Origin: Akebia trifoliata
Taxonomy: Eukaryota > Streptophyta > Magnoliopsida > Ranunculales > Lardizabalaceae
DNA length: 64,000 bases
Reading direction: 5' to 3'
NCBI GenBank assembly: GCA_017979445.1
Contig: CM030718.1
Coordinates: 17,479,021 to 17,543,020, forward strand
The notes below the pieces were generated by a model. It saw only the letters and a program-made list of their open reading frames with translations, had not been told where the DNA came from and searched no databases. This document shows positions 33,827 to 46,422 of the stretch, in pieces. Position 1 is the first letter of the stretch, and the number at the start of each line of letters is the position of its first letter. The translations under genes and the position numbers were made by a program.

Positions 33827-36800
33827 TGTGGCGCCCAGCAAAACGCTAACACAAATCCCAAGGCCAAATCCCAAGGTACTAGGTGGCACCTCGAAATTTC
33901 GGCATGGTCTTCTCTGTTTATGTTAGCGTTTCACGGAAGTCAAACCTGATAAACCAATTTATAACAAAACCTGTATATAAAAATGTAGATATAGGAAAAT
34001 AACAGCGGAAGACTAATTACATCTAACATGTAAGTAGATTAGAGTGCAGAAGATTTATCAATATGCAGGCTTACCAAAACACTCTCACTCTAACATAGGC
34101 CTAAACTCTCAAATCCAAAAACTACATACATCTTGGATGAAATTGACAACACTAAGGGATGTGGCCCTAGTGCTCACCAGGCAATAAACTCTGATCGTCG
34201 ATCTGATCAATCGGATACTCTTCAATTACTGACTCTACGCCTGTCTTAGTGGCTACAAGTGCTGAAACTAGAAAAAAATAGGAAGGAAAGGGTGAGTAAC
34301 AATGGCTACTCAGTAAGTCCACAGCCAATTCCTACTAATAACCCTTCCTAAGTATGATCGAATAAAGCATACTGAACATTTTAATACATGCAAGGTTTTA
34401 CAAGATAAAATATGATCAACTGGTACATATAGCCAGGGATGAGCAACTAAACAGTTTAAAAATTACACATAACATCAATCATCCATACTCATTATACATT
34501 TTCCATTTTATGCAAATAATGTTGACAACATTAAAATAATAGACATGCTTCTCAGTTTGTAATTCGAAATATAACAACAAATACATAATACAAGTGGTGG
34601 AGTATTGGAATTAAAGAGTTGGGATTCACGACTGGATCGCTCCCAGTCGGGACATGATATTCCTCAATAACATTGTAGTTCCTGATTTTGTGGCTGGTCG
34701 TGTCTACCATGCTTGCGGGACCATTTATCCGGCTCAGGCTGGCCGTTTGACGTGACCGTAAGCAATGGGTCTCTTTTCGATGTGTCAGAACGTTCGACTA
34801 CTACTAGATTGTTAGTGATCACTGACTAATCATCTTCGTCTATGCCTATCAAGCGTACATGTGATTCCTAAAAGACACTCCACTCATATACGACCACCTT
34901 TACAATGCACGTTCATTGGTAAAGATAAGAAAGGAATGGACCCGGATTCCAGTTGTGACTCCACTCTCATATGCGTCCCATACCACGTATGAGTTTGGTG
35001 GTCCCTACCGTACATCCCAGGATAGTGCACCCCTCCAGATGATGTGACGCACTATCCTTTCAAGCATTCACAAACCCTTTAACAGCTCACAAAATAGTTA
35101 TGTATATATATGATTTTTCATTTAAAACAAAAGAGAAATTAACAGAACAAGGTTGAGAATGGATATCCAGTTCCTACCATGCAACTGTGGCCACCCGGCC
35201 TAAAATAAATAACAGTACTCAGCGCACGCGCTAACATAATTGGAAATAAACATGCAACCCTTTCATTAATAACCTGGATATCCTTTCACCAACCTACACA
35301 CAACATACAATGTAAAAAGCAGACATCACCCCTCGGGTGTGATTCTGACAATTTATCGTTTCATCCATTTCCCATTCTTTCAACATTCTCATTTTTCGTC
35401 TTTTCAACTCAACCATCCATTTCCAATCTTTCAAGGTCATTATTTCGGTCTTTCCATTGAAAACCTTCAAAGTTTATTCTCAAACAAGGTCCCGATGATG
35501 CACGGGGCAAAAGCTGTTAAAAATAATGAAAGCTGGTGAAAATTTGGCTAAGTGTCGGAAACTCAATTTTTCAAAGTTCTCGAAATTGAAAATGGGTTTT
35601 TCGAAATGAAAGTCTCGCTTATGAGATTCGACACCATATAGTTTTTGTAATCTAATTCAAAGTAATGTGAAAATTATTATATTTTGAAAACTTGTCGAAA
35701 ATGTCGAAATTTACGTTTTGTTCTTAAAACCAAAATTTGGATTTTGATCCTTTGAGATTTGGATCTTAAAACCATTCCCATTGTTCCGAAATGGGGGGTA
35801 AAACCTTAATTTCATTATAGAACTTAAAGTAAATGGAAAGTAAAAATTAAAGAGGACATTTACTTTAATGTTTTTAATGAAATAAAGAGTGAGAAATAGT
35901 GTATAAGGTGTGAGGAGGTCAAGCCAAGAGTCAGAACACTGTTCTGGTCAAAAATGTGTCTGTCGGTGGCATAATCGATATGCTGTCGGTGGAACCGACA
36001 GAATACACATCGGCAGGTGTCGGAATAAAATAAAGGGTGAGAAATAGTGTATAAGGTGTGAGGAGGTCAAGCCAAGAGTCAGAACACTGTTCTGGTCAAA
36101 ACTGTGTCTGTCAGTGGCTGTCGGTGGCATAATCGATATGCTGTCGGTGGAACCGACAGAATACACATCGACAGGTGTCGGTGGGACCGACGGTCCTGTC
36201 GACAGAACAAAGTTTTCGGCGGCTTCTTAATTTCGTCGGTGGCAGAAGCAGGTGTCGGTGGGACCGACGGTCCTACCGACAGAACAAAGTTTTTGGCGGC
36301 TTCTTGATTTCGTCGGTGGCAGAAGCAACATTCTGTCGGTGGGACCGACAGAATGCCTTCGGTAGGTGCCGGTGGCACCGACCCTTCCCACCTACAGCCT
36401 GAACCTCACTCGCGATTTTTGAGTTTTTCGATCCCTTTTTTGATTTCTTCTTCCATTCTTCGAACCATTCGACCCACCCAACGATTTTGTTATCAAAATT
36501 CGATAAAGCATAAACAAAACACCTACTTCTACCATGAATTTGAAATCAAACACCAATTTCTACGATTTAAATGCAAACAATAAATTTTTGTTTCAAAACC
36601 CTAAATGCACATTTCGAAAATCTAAAGCTACCAATAAGAATTGGAAGTCCCTTACTTGGTTGTGGACGCCAAGGATACAAGCTAGCACTACAAATCAGGG
36701 TTGGATGGCTTGAGAGTCGAGGTTGGGCTGACTTGGATGCGAAACGAGCGAGGGTTTGCAAGGTATCCGACAATGACGTTTTCCTTCTCCTTTAAAATGA

Positions 36801-37531
36801 AGTATAGACCTAGCTCCTAACTCGATGAAGCCCTCAGACGGAAGATGTGGAGGTTTACTCGAGCTACCCGACTGATTTTTTGATGGAGGATGGAGAAAAC
36901 GAACAAGAATGAACAACCAAAGGTGGTGAAGTTGTAGCCCTCGTCGTGGCCGACAACTTTGCCTTCTTCGTCGAGGTTCAACTCGGCTTCGTTCGCGCAC
37001 AAACTTGACAGAAATGGGTCGAAACCCTAGGGTGGAGAAGTGGCTGTCGTTTGGGATTTCTTAGAAAAGAAGAGAAAAATAAAATAAAAGAAATCAGATT
37101 TTTCTTTTTATAATAAAGTTGAGGGGCATACTTGTAATTTCCCCCTTATTTCTAGTTTCGACTGTAACTTAACTATTCGGATTCGGAAAGCGACAAACGA
37201 ATATACCATTTCGAATAATTTTTCGCTACGGATCTAATGGTGTCATCAAATCTTTTCGATTCTCGCTCTAACGAAATTCCACTATTTTGGATCCCACTTA
37301 ACACGAAATTCGAGGATTCTATAACTTCTCCATCCGAATTCGAATTCGAACTTGCTTACAGGCTAATGTATATATTTCGATCATTTTGAATCTAATGGCG
37401 AAATTGATTTTCCTCGAAATTAATCATAGTAATATTCGAGTATTTTACTCTAAATCTTTCACTCGATATTTTCCTCCAAATCTCACCATTTAATTTCCTC
37501 GAGATATGAGTTGAAAATCTGGGGTGTTACA
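33827..37531 (-). mobile_element. Solo LTR C, inverted and longer copy of the ~3-kb family
   Basis: In sense orientation it begins TGTAACACCCC and ends GGGCGCCACA. Its exact duplication is CTCCA (33822-33826 and 37532-37536). It shares the gttactcaccc-type segment and the downstream blocks with copies A and B, but its 35880-36400 region contains an array not seen in them. Length is 3705 bp. A minus-strand TATA-like TTATAAAAAG lies near 37110. Confidence 0.92.
35881..36390. repeat. Array of GTCGGTGG/ACCGAC palindromes in solo LTR C
   Basis: Two 148-bp direct units start at 35881 and 36029 (aataaagrgtgagaaatagt). Two 77-bp units start at about 36175 and 36252 (gtgtcggtgggaccgacggt). Within these, motifs such as ctgtcggtggaaccgacag form short perfect palindromes, at least six in 500 bp. 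The translated repeats on the minus strand look like Pro/Thr/Cys-rich peptides, which is a by-product. Confidence 0.85.
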
Positions 37532-40500
37532 CTCCATTTGCACCAGCTCCTAAGAGTCTAATTACTACCAATAGTGAAACCTCTTTAGAATCGATTAAAA
37601 CATATGCTTCTTCCCACCTATAATTTCAAAGAATTATAAGGACCCTATTGGTCCTATAATCTTTATCTTCACAAGGAACACGGTAGTTGAAATTTTTTTC
37701 AAAGAGGTGAATTCTTTAAAGGACATAAGTAAGGTGTTGGGTATTTTGCAACATAATTTCCATCCTGTTCGAGCAATTTTGTCTAAATTACACACGGGAT
37801 GGAAAATGAATTAAGGTGTCAATCAAATTTGATGACAAGAAAATTCTTTCAATAATACCTTTTCATAGGTTCGATAGAAGACATTAAACTTAGCACTACT
37901 TCGAAAGCAATCCAAGTAATTCGAGTTGAGACCCTCAACACCAATAAGTCTGGCTGAAGACATAAAACTTAGTGCTAGTAGGAGGCAACCTACATTTTAT
38001 TTTTAGTAGTTATTTTATCTTGTGTGTTTATCCAATATAGCCTAGGAACCATTCGCCTAGGTTATGAGCACAATACCTCTCGACTTCATACAACATATGC
38101 TGTGACAGTGGTGAATGGTGTATTGTTTCAGTTTAGGAGACATTATGTTAGTATCAACAGGACTTTAAGGTCTTTCTCCGTTGCTATCCAACCCACTTCA
38201 ATTCCTTTTGTCAATTTCAGTTTTGCATATGCATGTACATGTTGAAATATTGATGACAATATCATGTTTGTGTTTGGGGGTGTATAGGTCATTTCCACCT
38301 ATTTTCTTTTATTTTATTTTCTTTTAAAAAATTCATAAAAATTTAAAAATTTTGAAAAATATTATATTGGCAGCTTTATTGTATTTTTGTTCAAGATCTT
38401 AGCTTATATCTTTAAGCACTTGGTTAAAAATATTAAATCAGTATTTAGTTTGAAGCTTTGATATGGAGTCTTTATTCATATTTCTCTTAGGTAAAAATTA
38501 GAGCAAAGTTACCTTTTGTTTGTAGTTAATTCTAACAAGATTACTAAAAGTCTAGGTTGAATTGAGTGAGCTTTTACCTTCTTTTTACCTAGAGTATAAG
38601 GAAAACTAGGTTTGATGAACTTTGACTTCCTTGTTCATTTTGTTGATTGATTAGAAAAAAATAGAACTGGATTGAATATATCTTGAACAACAACCATTGA
38701 AATAGACTGGATACTTTGAAAAAGACTGCTTACTTTTGTTTTAAAAAAAGTGAAAAAAGAGTAGAAAAAAAAAAGAAAAAGTGTAAGAAAAGGAAAAGAT
38801 ACCTCGAACAAAAGAAAGAAAGAATCACAGATACAAAGTTATAAGTAGGGTAAAAGCCATAAAGTATAAAAATGTGAGTACATTGAAATATCACAGATAA
38901 AGTCCCTTCAAAGTAGTAAAGTGAACATCCACCCTTCTCACTACCCTAGACAAGATGCTAAGTTTTGAATTAAATTTTAAGATAATAAAATTATTCTTGG
39001 ATAAATTGAAGGTTTTTTCGAACTCACTCTAAGAAATTGAATATTTAAAATTTTTAAGTTAGAATTACTATTTCTTAAGGGTCAATTTAAGCCTAAGTTT
39101 TGTCATAGCGAAATAAGAGTTGGGACTCTGTACCAAGTATTACTTCCATGTGACTAGCAAATAATGAATAACCTATATTTTTATATATAAGTGTTGATTT
39201 TGACCATTGTTACTTCAAAAGTTATTTTGAATTTCGTGGGCATATTCTCTACACCCTCACAAGTTAAACTCGAACATTAGGGGTAACCTAGTGGTTTAAG
39301 GGTTTGTTATATTCGTTAAATGCAATCAAGATGCCTGTGAAAGTGATAATTTATTTTCTAAAGGACTAAAAAATGATAAATTTGGGGATATGATTAATGT
39401 CTCAAAATACTAATTTATCCATACTTTTTCTAAGTATTTATCTCGATTTTCATCCTTATTTCATTAGATTAGGTGAATAATCATGTTAAGCCTCAATTTA
39501 TCACATTACATGTTCTACTATGCTAATTAGGATTAATTACATAAAATAAATGTATTTATTGAAAAGCTGACGGCGTGTGTTCACTGTATAGGTCAATAAT
39601 CAATTCATTCAGAAGAACACAAAATCACTTAAGCAAGAGTGCACTGTAATCAGGAAGTTAGATATAGCATCCAGTCAAAAGATGAGATCTTAATGTTTCC
39701 ATAGCAATACAACGTAGTCCACCTTGGATGGATCACCCTATAATTTCTCTATTTGCTTCGCATAAGAGATTGTAAGCAATAGTGATGGTGGCTATTTTTG
39801 GATCATTCGAGAATACCTCAAGTCTATAAACAGATCATTTTCCCAATTAAGAAAGGATTTTGGGTCTCTTGTCCTAGTCCTTGTACCCCTCTTAGCCCTT
39901 GGTTCATTGTCTTCTTCTCCCCCAATGAACTTGGCATTTTCACTATAATTTTTATTTTTAGTCAGGTTTTATTTCAGCAACTTCTGTAATTTTTTAAGGA
40001 GATAGTGTATTTTTGTTATCATGAATACAAGTGTTGTTTCTCTTTCTTTCTTTTGTATCATTGCCATGACCATAGGTTAGACTCCCTCCATTAGTGTGAG
40101 GAGAAAACCTAGGAATAAGCTTTATTTCTGTGTTGTTTCTTTATCGTTTCATGTTCTTTATAATGTTTATAATATTCACTTCAAGGTTTTATCCAACTCT
40201 AATGGATCAAAACTTTAGTTCATCTACACCTTATATGCTTGACTTAGATGCTCTATGCTTAGATAAAATTAAGATAGACCATGTTTAAATTAGATATTTG
40301 ATGGTAGGGACTTCACACATTGGTAAGTAAAGGATTTTTAACTATAATGCTTTCTCAAGAAGTGTCATTACATATCTTCCAACTCTAGAAACTCACACCA
40401 AGCCCTTGTGATTGAGTGTAAAGAAGGATAAACTCAAATACAATTTTATGTGAAAATCCTAAGTTATTCTCATCACTAATGGATGTTTTATCTTTTGTTT

Positions 40501-40844
40501 ATTTAGTATAATTTTCGCTTCTATTATTTTAATTTCTAGCCACATTTCTTCATCTTGTTTCACAAAAATACAAAAACATGTTTGAACTATAACATTAGAT
40601 TAACTTGATTTTTTGCTAACTTGGTAACATCTCCCCTTTCTCTTGGGTTCAATCCCTTACTTGCCCACAAGTTAAGGAGAGTATAAATATATTAATTTCT
40701 GTAATCCAGCGACCAAGCAACTTTCTCTCCATACAAATTTACTACCCTATTTTCATTATTTTTTATGTATTTCTTGGCACAAAACACAAATCCACTTTTT
40801 TATATAAAAAAATTTTAAATGATAAAAATAAAGTAACACTACAC
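37532..40844. other. Degenerate retroelement interior, mostly non-coding
   Basis: The first ~120 bp continues the gag-like remnant. At about 37980-38010 the string aggaggcaacctacattt resembles the conserved GGGAGGCAACCCA-type stretch that follows the coding region of Athila-like elements. A-rich tracts occur at 38740-38815. No gene was recognised between 38260 and 40840. Confidence 0.35.
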
Positions 40845-40958
40845 AAAAAAATCCACCTTCATGCCAAAATAATAATAATAATAATTAAACCACTTTTGCA
40901 ATGCATCAATATTTGAGATATTCAAGTTTGATCCTCAAGTCTCCAGGGAAGTCGCCAC

Positions 40959-42489
40959 TGAAAACGCCCTCAATTCACGAGTATGGATCCGATTTTTTTT
41001 TTGAAGTTTTCACCTAATTTTATGATCTAGGAATCAAATATGACTCTAAATAGATAAAAAAAAAACATAAAACTACGAAGAGATTGAGGATATAGGGATC
41101 AAGTTACGGGATTAAAAGGTGTTACACACTAATCCTACTCAATGAAAGCCAGTCTCTATTCTTTTCAAAGATTTACATTACAAAAATGACCTAAATATAG
41201 AATAAAGAAAAGAAAAATTACCTTCGTTTTCACTTTAGTGATTGTGACGATTGATTTTCTTAGAAACTGACAGTAAACATTCCTTGTGTAAATCTTTTCG
41301 ATTTGTCTTTATTTCTAGATCTACTCTCGATCTCTAAGATGAGACTTTCTTCTTCTAGATCTGAATTTTTTCCTAACTTTTTGAGGGGTTTTTTAAAGAT
41401 TTTTGAGTGTTTTTAGGTTGAAAATTAGGATTTGGGGGTTAAGTATTGACTTGGGATTCTAGATTTAATGTTTTAAAAAAAAATTTGGAGAATTTTTTAC
41501 CTTTGTTTTCTATGGTTTCTCAAGATTTGTGATATTAGGTGGTAGATTTCCCTTTTTAAAGTAGTTTATTGATAAGATTAGAGTTTGATTAGGTCTCTTA
41601 GAGATAGAGTCTATTTGTAACTAATCTCTTAAGTAGTTTACATAAGATTTCAATTAATTTTATTTAGATTTTGATTTTTTGACTTACGTGGAATGAATTT
41701 TTAAAATTTTAGAGAACCCCCCAATGTAGGGTTCTTTATTAAATTATTTTATTCTTTGGGACCTTCTGTAGAGGGTTATTTATTAAATATCAAGTGGGTC
41801 CCACTTGAATAAATGAGCCGTTACTTGAAATTTGGCCCATGGGCTTAATTAATTGAATTTATCTATTCAACAATTTTAATTTGATTTATTAAGATTTTAC
41901 TTTATGTTAATTAATATTTTAATTATTAATTTTATATTTTTGAATTTTAGGATTGAAAAATTATCGTTTTGCCCTCAAAGAGGACTTTTGAGTCCGGATG
42001 TTGTTTTTTGACGTTTTGGAATGTTTCAGAATCAATTTTTTAATGAAAATATTGGTTTGTGTCACTTATGGGTTTTTGGCGTGAAATGATCGTGTATCCT
42101 ATGAGGGGCATTTTTTAAATTTTGTGAAAATTGGTGAAATAATTTATTTGATTTTAGTTTATTATTTTATGTGTTCGAAAGGATTTTTCTATGCATAATG
42201 TAGCTTCTAGGATGTTATGGTGTTAGGGGTATTTTTATAATTTTATTAATTTTTGATAAATTTTCTTGTAAAATGTTTTTTAGTCTCAAAATGATGATTT
42301 CTATGTTTTTGATCATATTTTCCTAGTTGGTGAGGATTTTAAAATTTGTTTGCTTGAAATATCACATTTGAGCTTTGGAAACACATCTAGTAACAAATAA
42401 AACTTTAGAATATTCATCCAACATCGACAACCGCGGCAATCGAGTTGACGAGTTGATTAATCAAGCAAGTGCAAAAATGGGGTGCCTAT
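40959..42489 (-). mobile_element. Old diverged LTR of the LARD family with adjacent primer site
   Basis: The plus-strand order matches the LARD LTRs: TGAAAACGCCC at the left, ggtgttacacac near 41119 in place of the conserved block, and ctgaatca/gttgacgagttgattaat...atggggtgcc at the right. On the left side the plus strand continues gtcgccac and caagtttgatcctcaa, matching the LARD primer site and leader at 24310-24352, so this is a 5' LTR of an older copy. The TGTAGACACC end has mutated to AGGCACC. Divergence by eye is far greater than between the young LTRs. Confidence 0.8.
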
Positions 42490-43559
42490 TCTCTTTAAGG
42501 TCACCCTAGTTTGAGTTCTAATGTTAGAAGGTTTGGGTAGGCACTTAACTTTAGTTTAAATAGCTCTTAAATTCATAACCTATCATTCTTATTTCATAAA
42601 TCAAGTCTCTTAAAGACCTCTTGTAGCTTAACTTAGTGCGTTTTCAATTGTAGAACAGGTCTTTTAAAGACCTTTGGACCTCTTAAAGGTTAACTAAGTG
42701 CATTTTCATTTCGTAGATTGAGTATTTGAAAGACCTTTAGACCTCTTAAAATGTCATTGTGGCATCCCTTTTCTTCTTTTTCATTCTTTTTTATCACTTA
42801 AGGGTCATTAGTAGAGCATCTTAGATAGCTCATTTACATTTCTTTAGGTGTCTAAAAAAAGGGCAATAGAGGGTTATAGTTAGAATCATCGTGCTTTATC
42901 CTAAGCTTTCTAAGGTTTATCCCAATTCCACCATAGGAGGGGCTACTACACAAGCTTAACTACAATTTTACCATGATAAAAGGAATTATTCTCTCTTATA
43001 TGATGCTACTAATGTTAATCTAATCATTCTCATTGTTAAGGTACTGAAGATTCATACAAATATTAGTAAGTCAACCTCTCATTCCCTTTTTTTAGGCCAT
43101 TCATACCTTCAAAATCCAAGAACATATACATTTTAAAAAAAATAAAATTATTTAAGTGTTTGCTTTATTTCCAAGGATCTTAATAGATCTTCGTCCTCGG
43201 ATGGTTTTATTTAGAAGGTTCACCTTTATTAATAAAATCTCAAAAAAATTCAAAAAATAAAAAAAAACTTGCAAAAATGTATGAGTAAGGAAATATGGGA
43301 TTGAATGAGTGCAATGTTGAACCAAACTTCGATTTCATGGAGATTGAGGAAGAGTTTGATGTGTAAGAGGCATAGTGTCAAAAGACCTAGAAGAACTTGT
43401 AGAATGTTCTGAAAAACAACGTCGAACAAATATTGAGGAGATAGATTCAGTTAATCTTGAATCCTAAGATGACTCGAAAATAGTCAAGATTGGATCCTTT
43501 CTAACTCTAACCCAGAAGACGAAAATGATTGAGTTCCTTCGATAGTGCCAAGATGTTCA
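42490..43559. other. Non-coding, degenerate ~60-bp repeats
   Basis: Degenerate units containing aaagacct and acctcttaaa recur near 42603, 42659 and 42722. The rest (42780-43560) shows no gene. Its base composition and low-complexity A runs are those of decayed transposon DNA. Confidence 0.4.
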
Positions 43560-44648
43560 CATAGTCTTATTAGGACAAGCTAGGGCTTGACATAGATCTT
43601 GTGGTACATCATTTACCCATTCTTCCCAATGCAATGCCTATCAAATAGAAACTCAGAAGATTATAGTTGGAATGGATTCTCAAGGTCAAATATGAGGTTA
43701 CAAAGCATATTTAAGAGGATATTTATTAGTATTGACTTATCTAGAATGACTTGTGAACATAGTTCCAATGTCGAAAAAAGACGACAAAGTAAGGATGTGT
43801 ATAGATTACGAGACTTGAACAAAACTAATCCAAAAGATGATTTCTCACTTTCACACATCGACACGCTTGTTGATAACACAACATGATGTGACATATTTTC
43901 ATTTATGGACGACTTCTCAAGTTACAATCAGATCAAGATGGCATAAGAAGACCAAGAAAAGACAACATTTATCATATCTTGAGATACTTTTCACAATATG
44001 GTTATTCCATTCAACTTGAAAAATGCCAAAGCAACCGATCAACGAGTCATGACCATCTTCTTTCATGATATGATTCCTAAAGAGATAAAAGTCTACGTGG
44101 ATGATATGACTATTAAGTCTAATTTCGAAGAAGAACACCTTGTCAACTTACACAAGATCTTTGACCATTGAGGAAGTTCTATTTGAGACTAAATTCTTCT
44201 AAGTGTGTATTGGGGACAACTTCAGGGAAATTACTAGACTTCATCATAAGTCAGAGAAGTGTCAAAATAGTTCCAACTAAAGTAAGAGCAATTATTAAGA
44301 TGAAAGCACCTAAAATAGAAGCATAGATACAAGGTTTCTTAGGAAAGATTCAATATATTAGTAGGTTTATCACACAACTTACATCAATCCGCGAACCTAT
44401 CTTCAAGCTCTTAAAGAAGAATGGATCTATAGAATGGGATAGGGACTTTCAAGAAGCGTTCGAAAAAACCATAAGGTATTTGTTGTATCCTCTAGCCTTG
44501 GTTCCTTATACCTTAGCTACCTTTGTTAATATATTTGTCAATGCTTAAAATGTTTATGAGATAAGTATTGGAGTAGCATAATGAGATTGGTCGTAACGAA
44601 AGACTTATACATTACTAATTAGGGCCTAGAAAGTCTATTTTGAGGTCC
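43560..44648 (+). pseudogene. Ty3/gypsy (Tat/Ogre-like) reverse transcriptase remnant
   Basis: Fragments in order: GLDIDLVVHHLPILPNAMPIK (partly off-frame, 43585-43650), YRLRDLNKTNPKDDFSLSHID near 43800-43865, FMDDFSSYNQIKMA, then the catalytic-type YVDDM at about 44098-44110. The connection follows, SSKCVLGTTSG, GFLGKIQYISRFI, and FKLLKKNG...WDRDFQEAFE, the approach to RNase H. At least five in-frame stops and a frameshift near 44170 inactivate it. The copy is cut at 44653 by the next solo LTR. Confidence 0.88.
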
Positions 44649-44653
44649 TAATT

Positions 44654-46359
44654 TGTAAAACCCCAAGTTTTGAATTCGTATCTCGAGAAAAAATAAATAG
44701 TAGAATTTTAAGAAAATCTTGAAAGTGGGACTTAGGGGTAACATTTTAGGATATTTCTGATCATTTTTAATGGAATCTGACCTCACCATTGGATTCAAAA
44801 TGATCAAAAAACATACTTTCGCCTGTAAGCACACTTAAATGCGAGTTTGAATATAAAAATTGCAAAATCCTCGATTATTGGGTCGGACCAGGCTAAAATA
44901 GTGACTTTTTGTTAGAGTAAGAATTAGTAAGATTTGATTATACCATTGGATTCGTAACAAAAAATTATTGAATATAGACTATTTATTTGTCATTTTTGGA
45001 GATCAAGAAGTCGAATTATCATCAAAAACGAAAACGACGTCAAGTTTAGGGGTCACCTCAGGCTAAAAATGTAAATTTTTGTTAGAGATAGAATTTATAG
45101 AAACTGATCATACCATTAGATCCAGAACAAAAAATTAGATGAAATAGAGTATTCATTTGTCAGTTTTGGAGTCCGGACGGTCAAGTTATCATCGATCAAA
45201 ATAATAGGCGAAATACCGATTTCGTCCCAAATTTTATATAAATTAATTTTTTTAATTTTTTTCTCTCATCTTCCCCAACTCGTCCAAACAGTCGCGACAT
45301 ATATAAACGAAAAATTCATTTTTTCTTCGATCTTCCACCTCAGATCTCTCGCAAACGGTTTGCCGTCGACTACCGACACAGAAAGGAGAAACGTTCGTAG
45401 CCTCAACATCTACAAAACCCACCCAATCTCTTTCCATTTCACTTTCGTTTTCATCCAATATCGTCAAAAATCAGCCGTACTTATATACGGGAATTTCGAA
45501 ACTTCGACCTTGGATTTCATCCGTTTCGGGGTCAAACCGTTCTCTGTCGCAGAAGGGAGAAGGGACGACGACATCGAGATCTTTGAAACCATCAGGTCAG
45601 TTTCAAAAATCAGCCATCTCGAAGTATGAGTTATCTCGATTTCTACACCAGTTGTCTCGATTTCCGTGCACGTGCTTCAATTCTATTGCCTAGTGATGGT
45701 AAGGAACTTTCAATTTCTATTAGTAATCATAGATTGTGAAAATTGTATTTATGATTTTATCGAAAAAAATTCGATGTATTTCCAAAATATAGAATTATTT
45801 TGTTATTTCAAAATTCATGCAAGAAATTGCATGTTTGATATGTTTAATTGTATTTTTAATAAATTATATGTGGGTAGGGTATTTTAACGGGTTATTTTCA
45901 TAAATTGGGTCTTGTGCATTGCTCGGACCCCGTTTTGATATAAAATTTGTATTTTTTTTCAATATTATTGATAAAAATAAATTATATAGTTGGAAAATAT
46001 GATTTAATATTCAATGAACTCATATTGAGTTGGTGAATATCAGAAAATGGATATTTTATTGAAAATTGTAAAAAAATCGAAAAAGAGGAAAAAGGGTATG
46101 AAACGGTAAAATGTTAAAGTCACACCCGAGGGATGATGTCTGCATTTTACGTTGTTGTGTTGTGTGTAGGTTGGTGTACATATATCCATGGATAATATTA
46201 CTGGTTGCATGTTTATTTACTTTCTGTTAGCGCGAAGCGCTGTTTACGTTTCTGTTTTGTTATTTATTTTAGGTCGGGTGGCCACATTTGCATGGTAGGA
46301 AACTGGATATCCATTATCAACCTTGTATAATTAATTTCTCTTTTGTTTTCAAATGAAAG

Positions 46360-46422
<63 letters not shown>

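Noticed and set aside
36079..36378. 99-codon Pro/Thr-rich repetitive peptide
   Set aside because: A by-product of the palindrome array in solo LTR C. Both strands are open because of the repeat.
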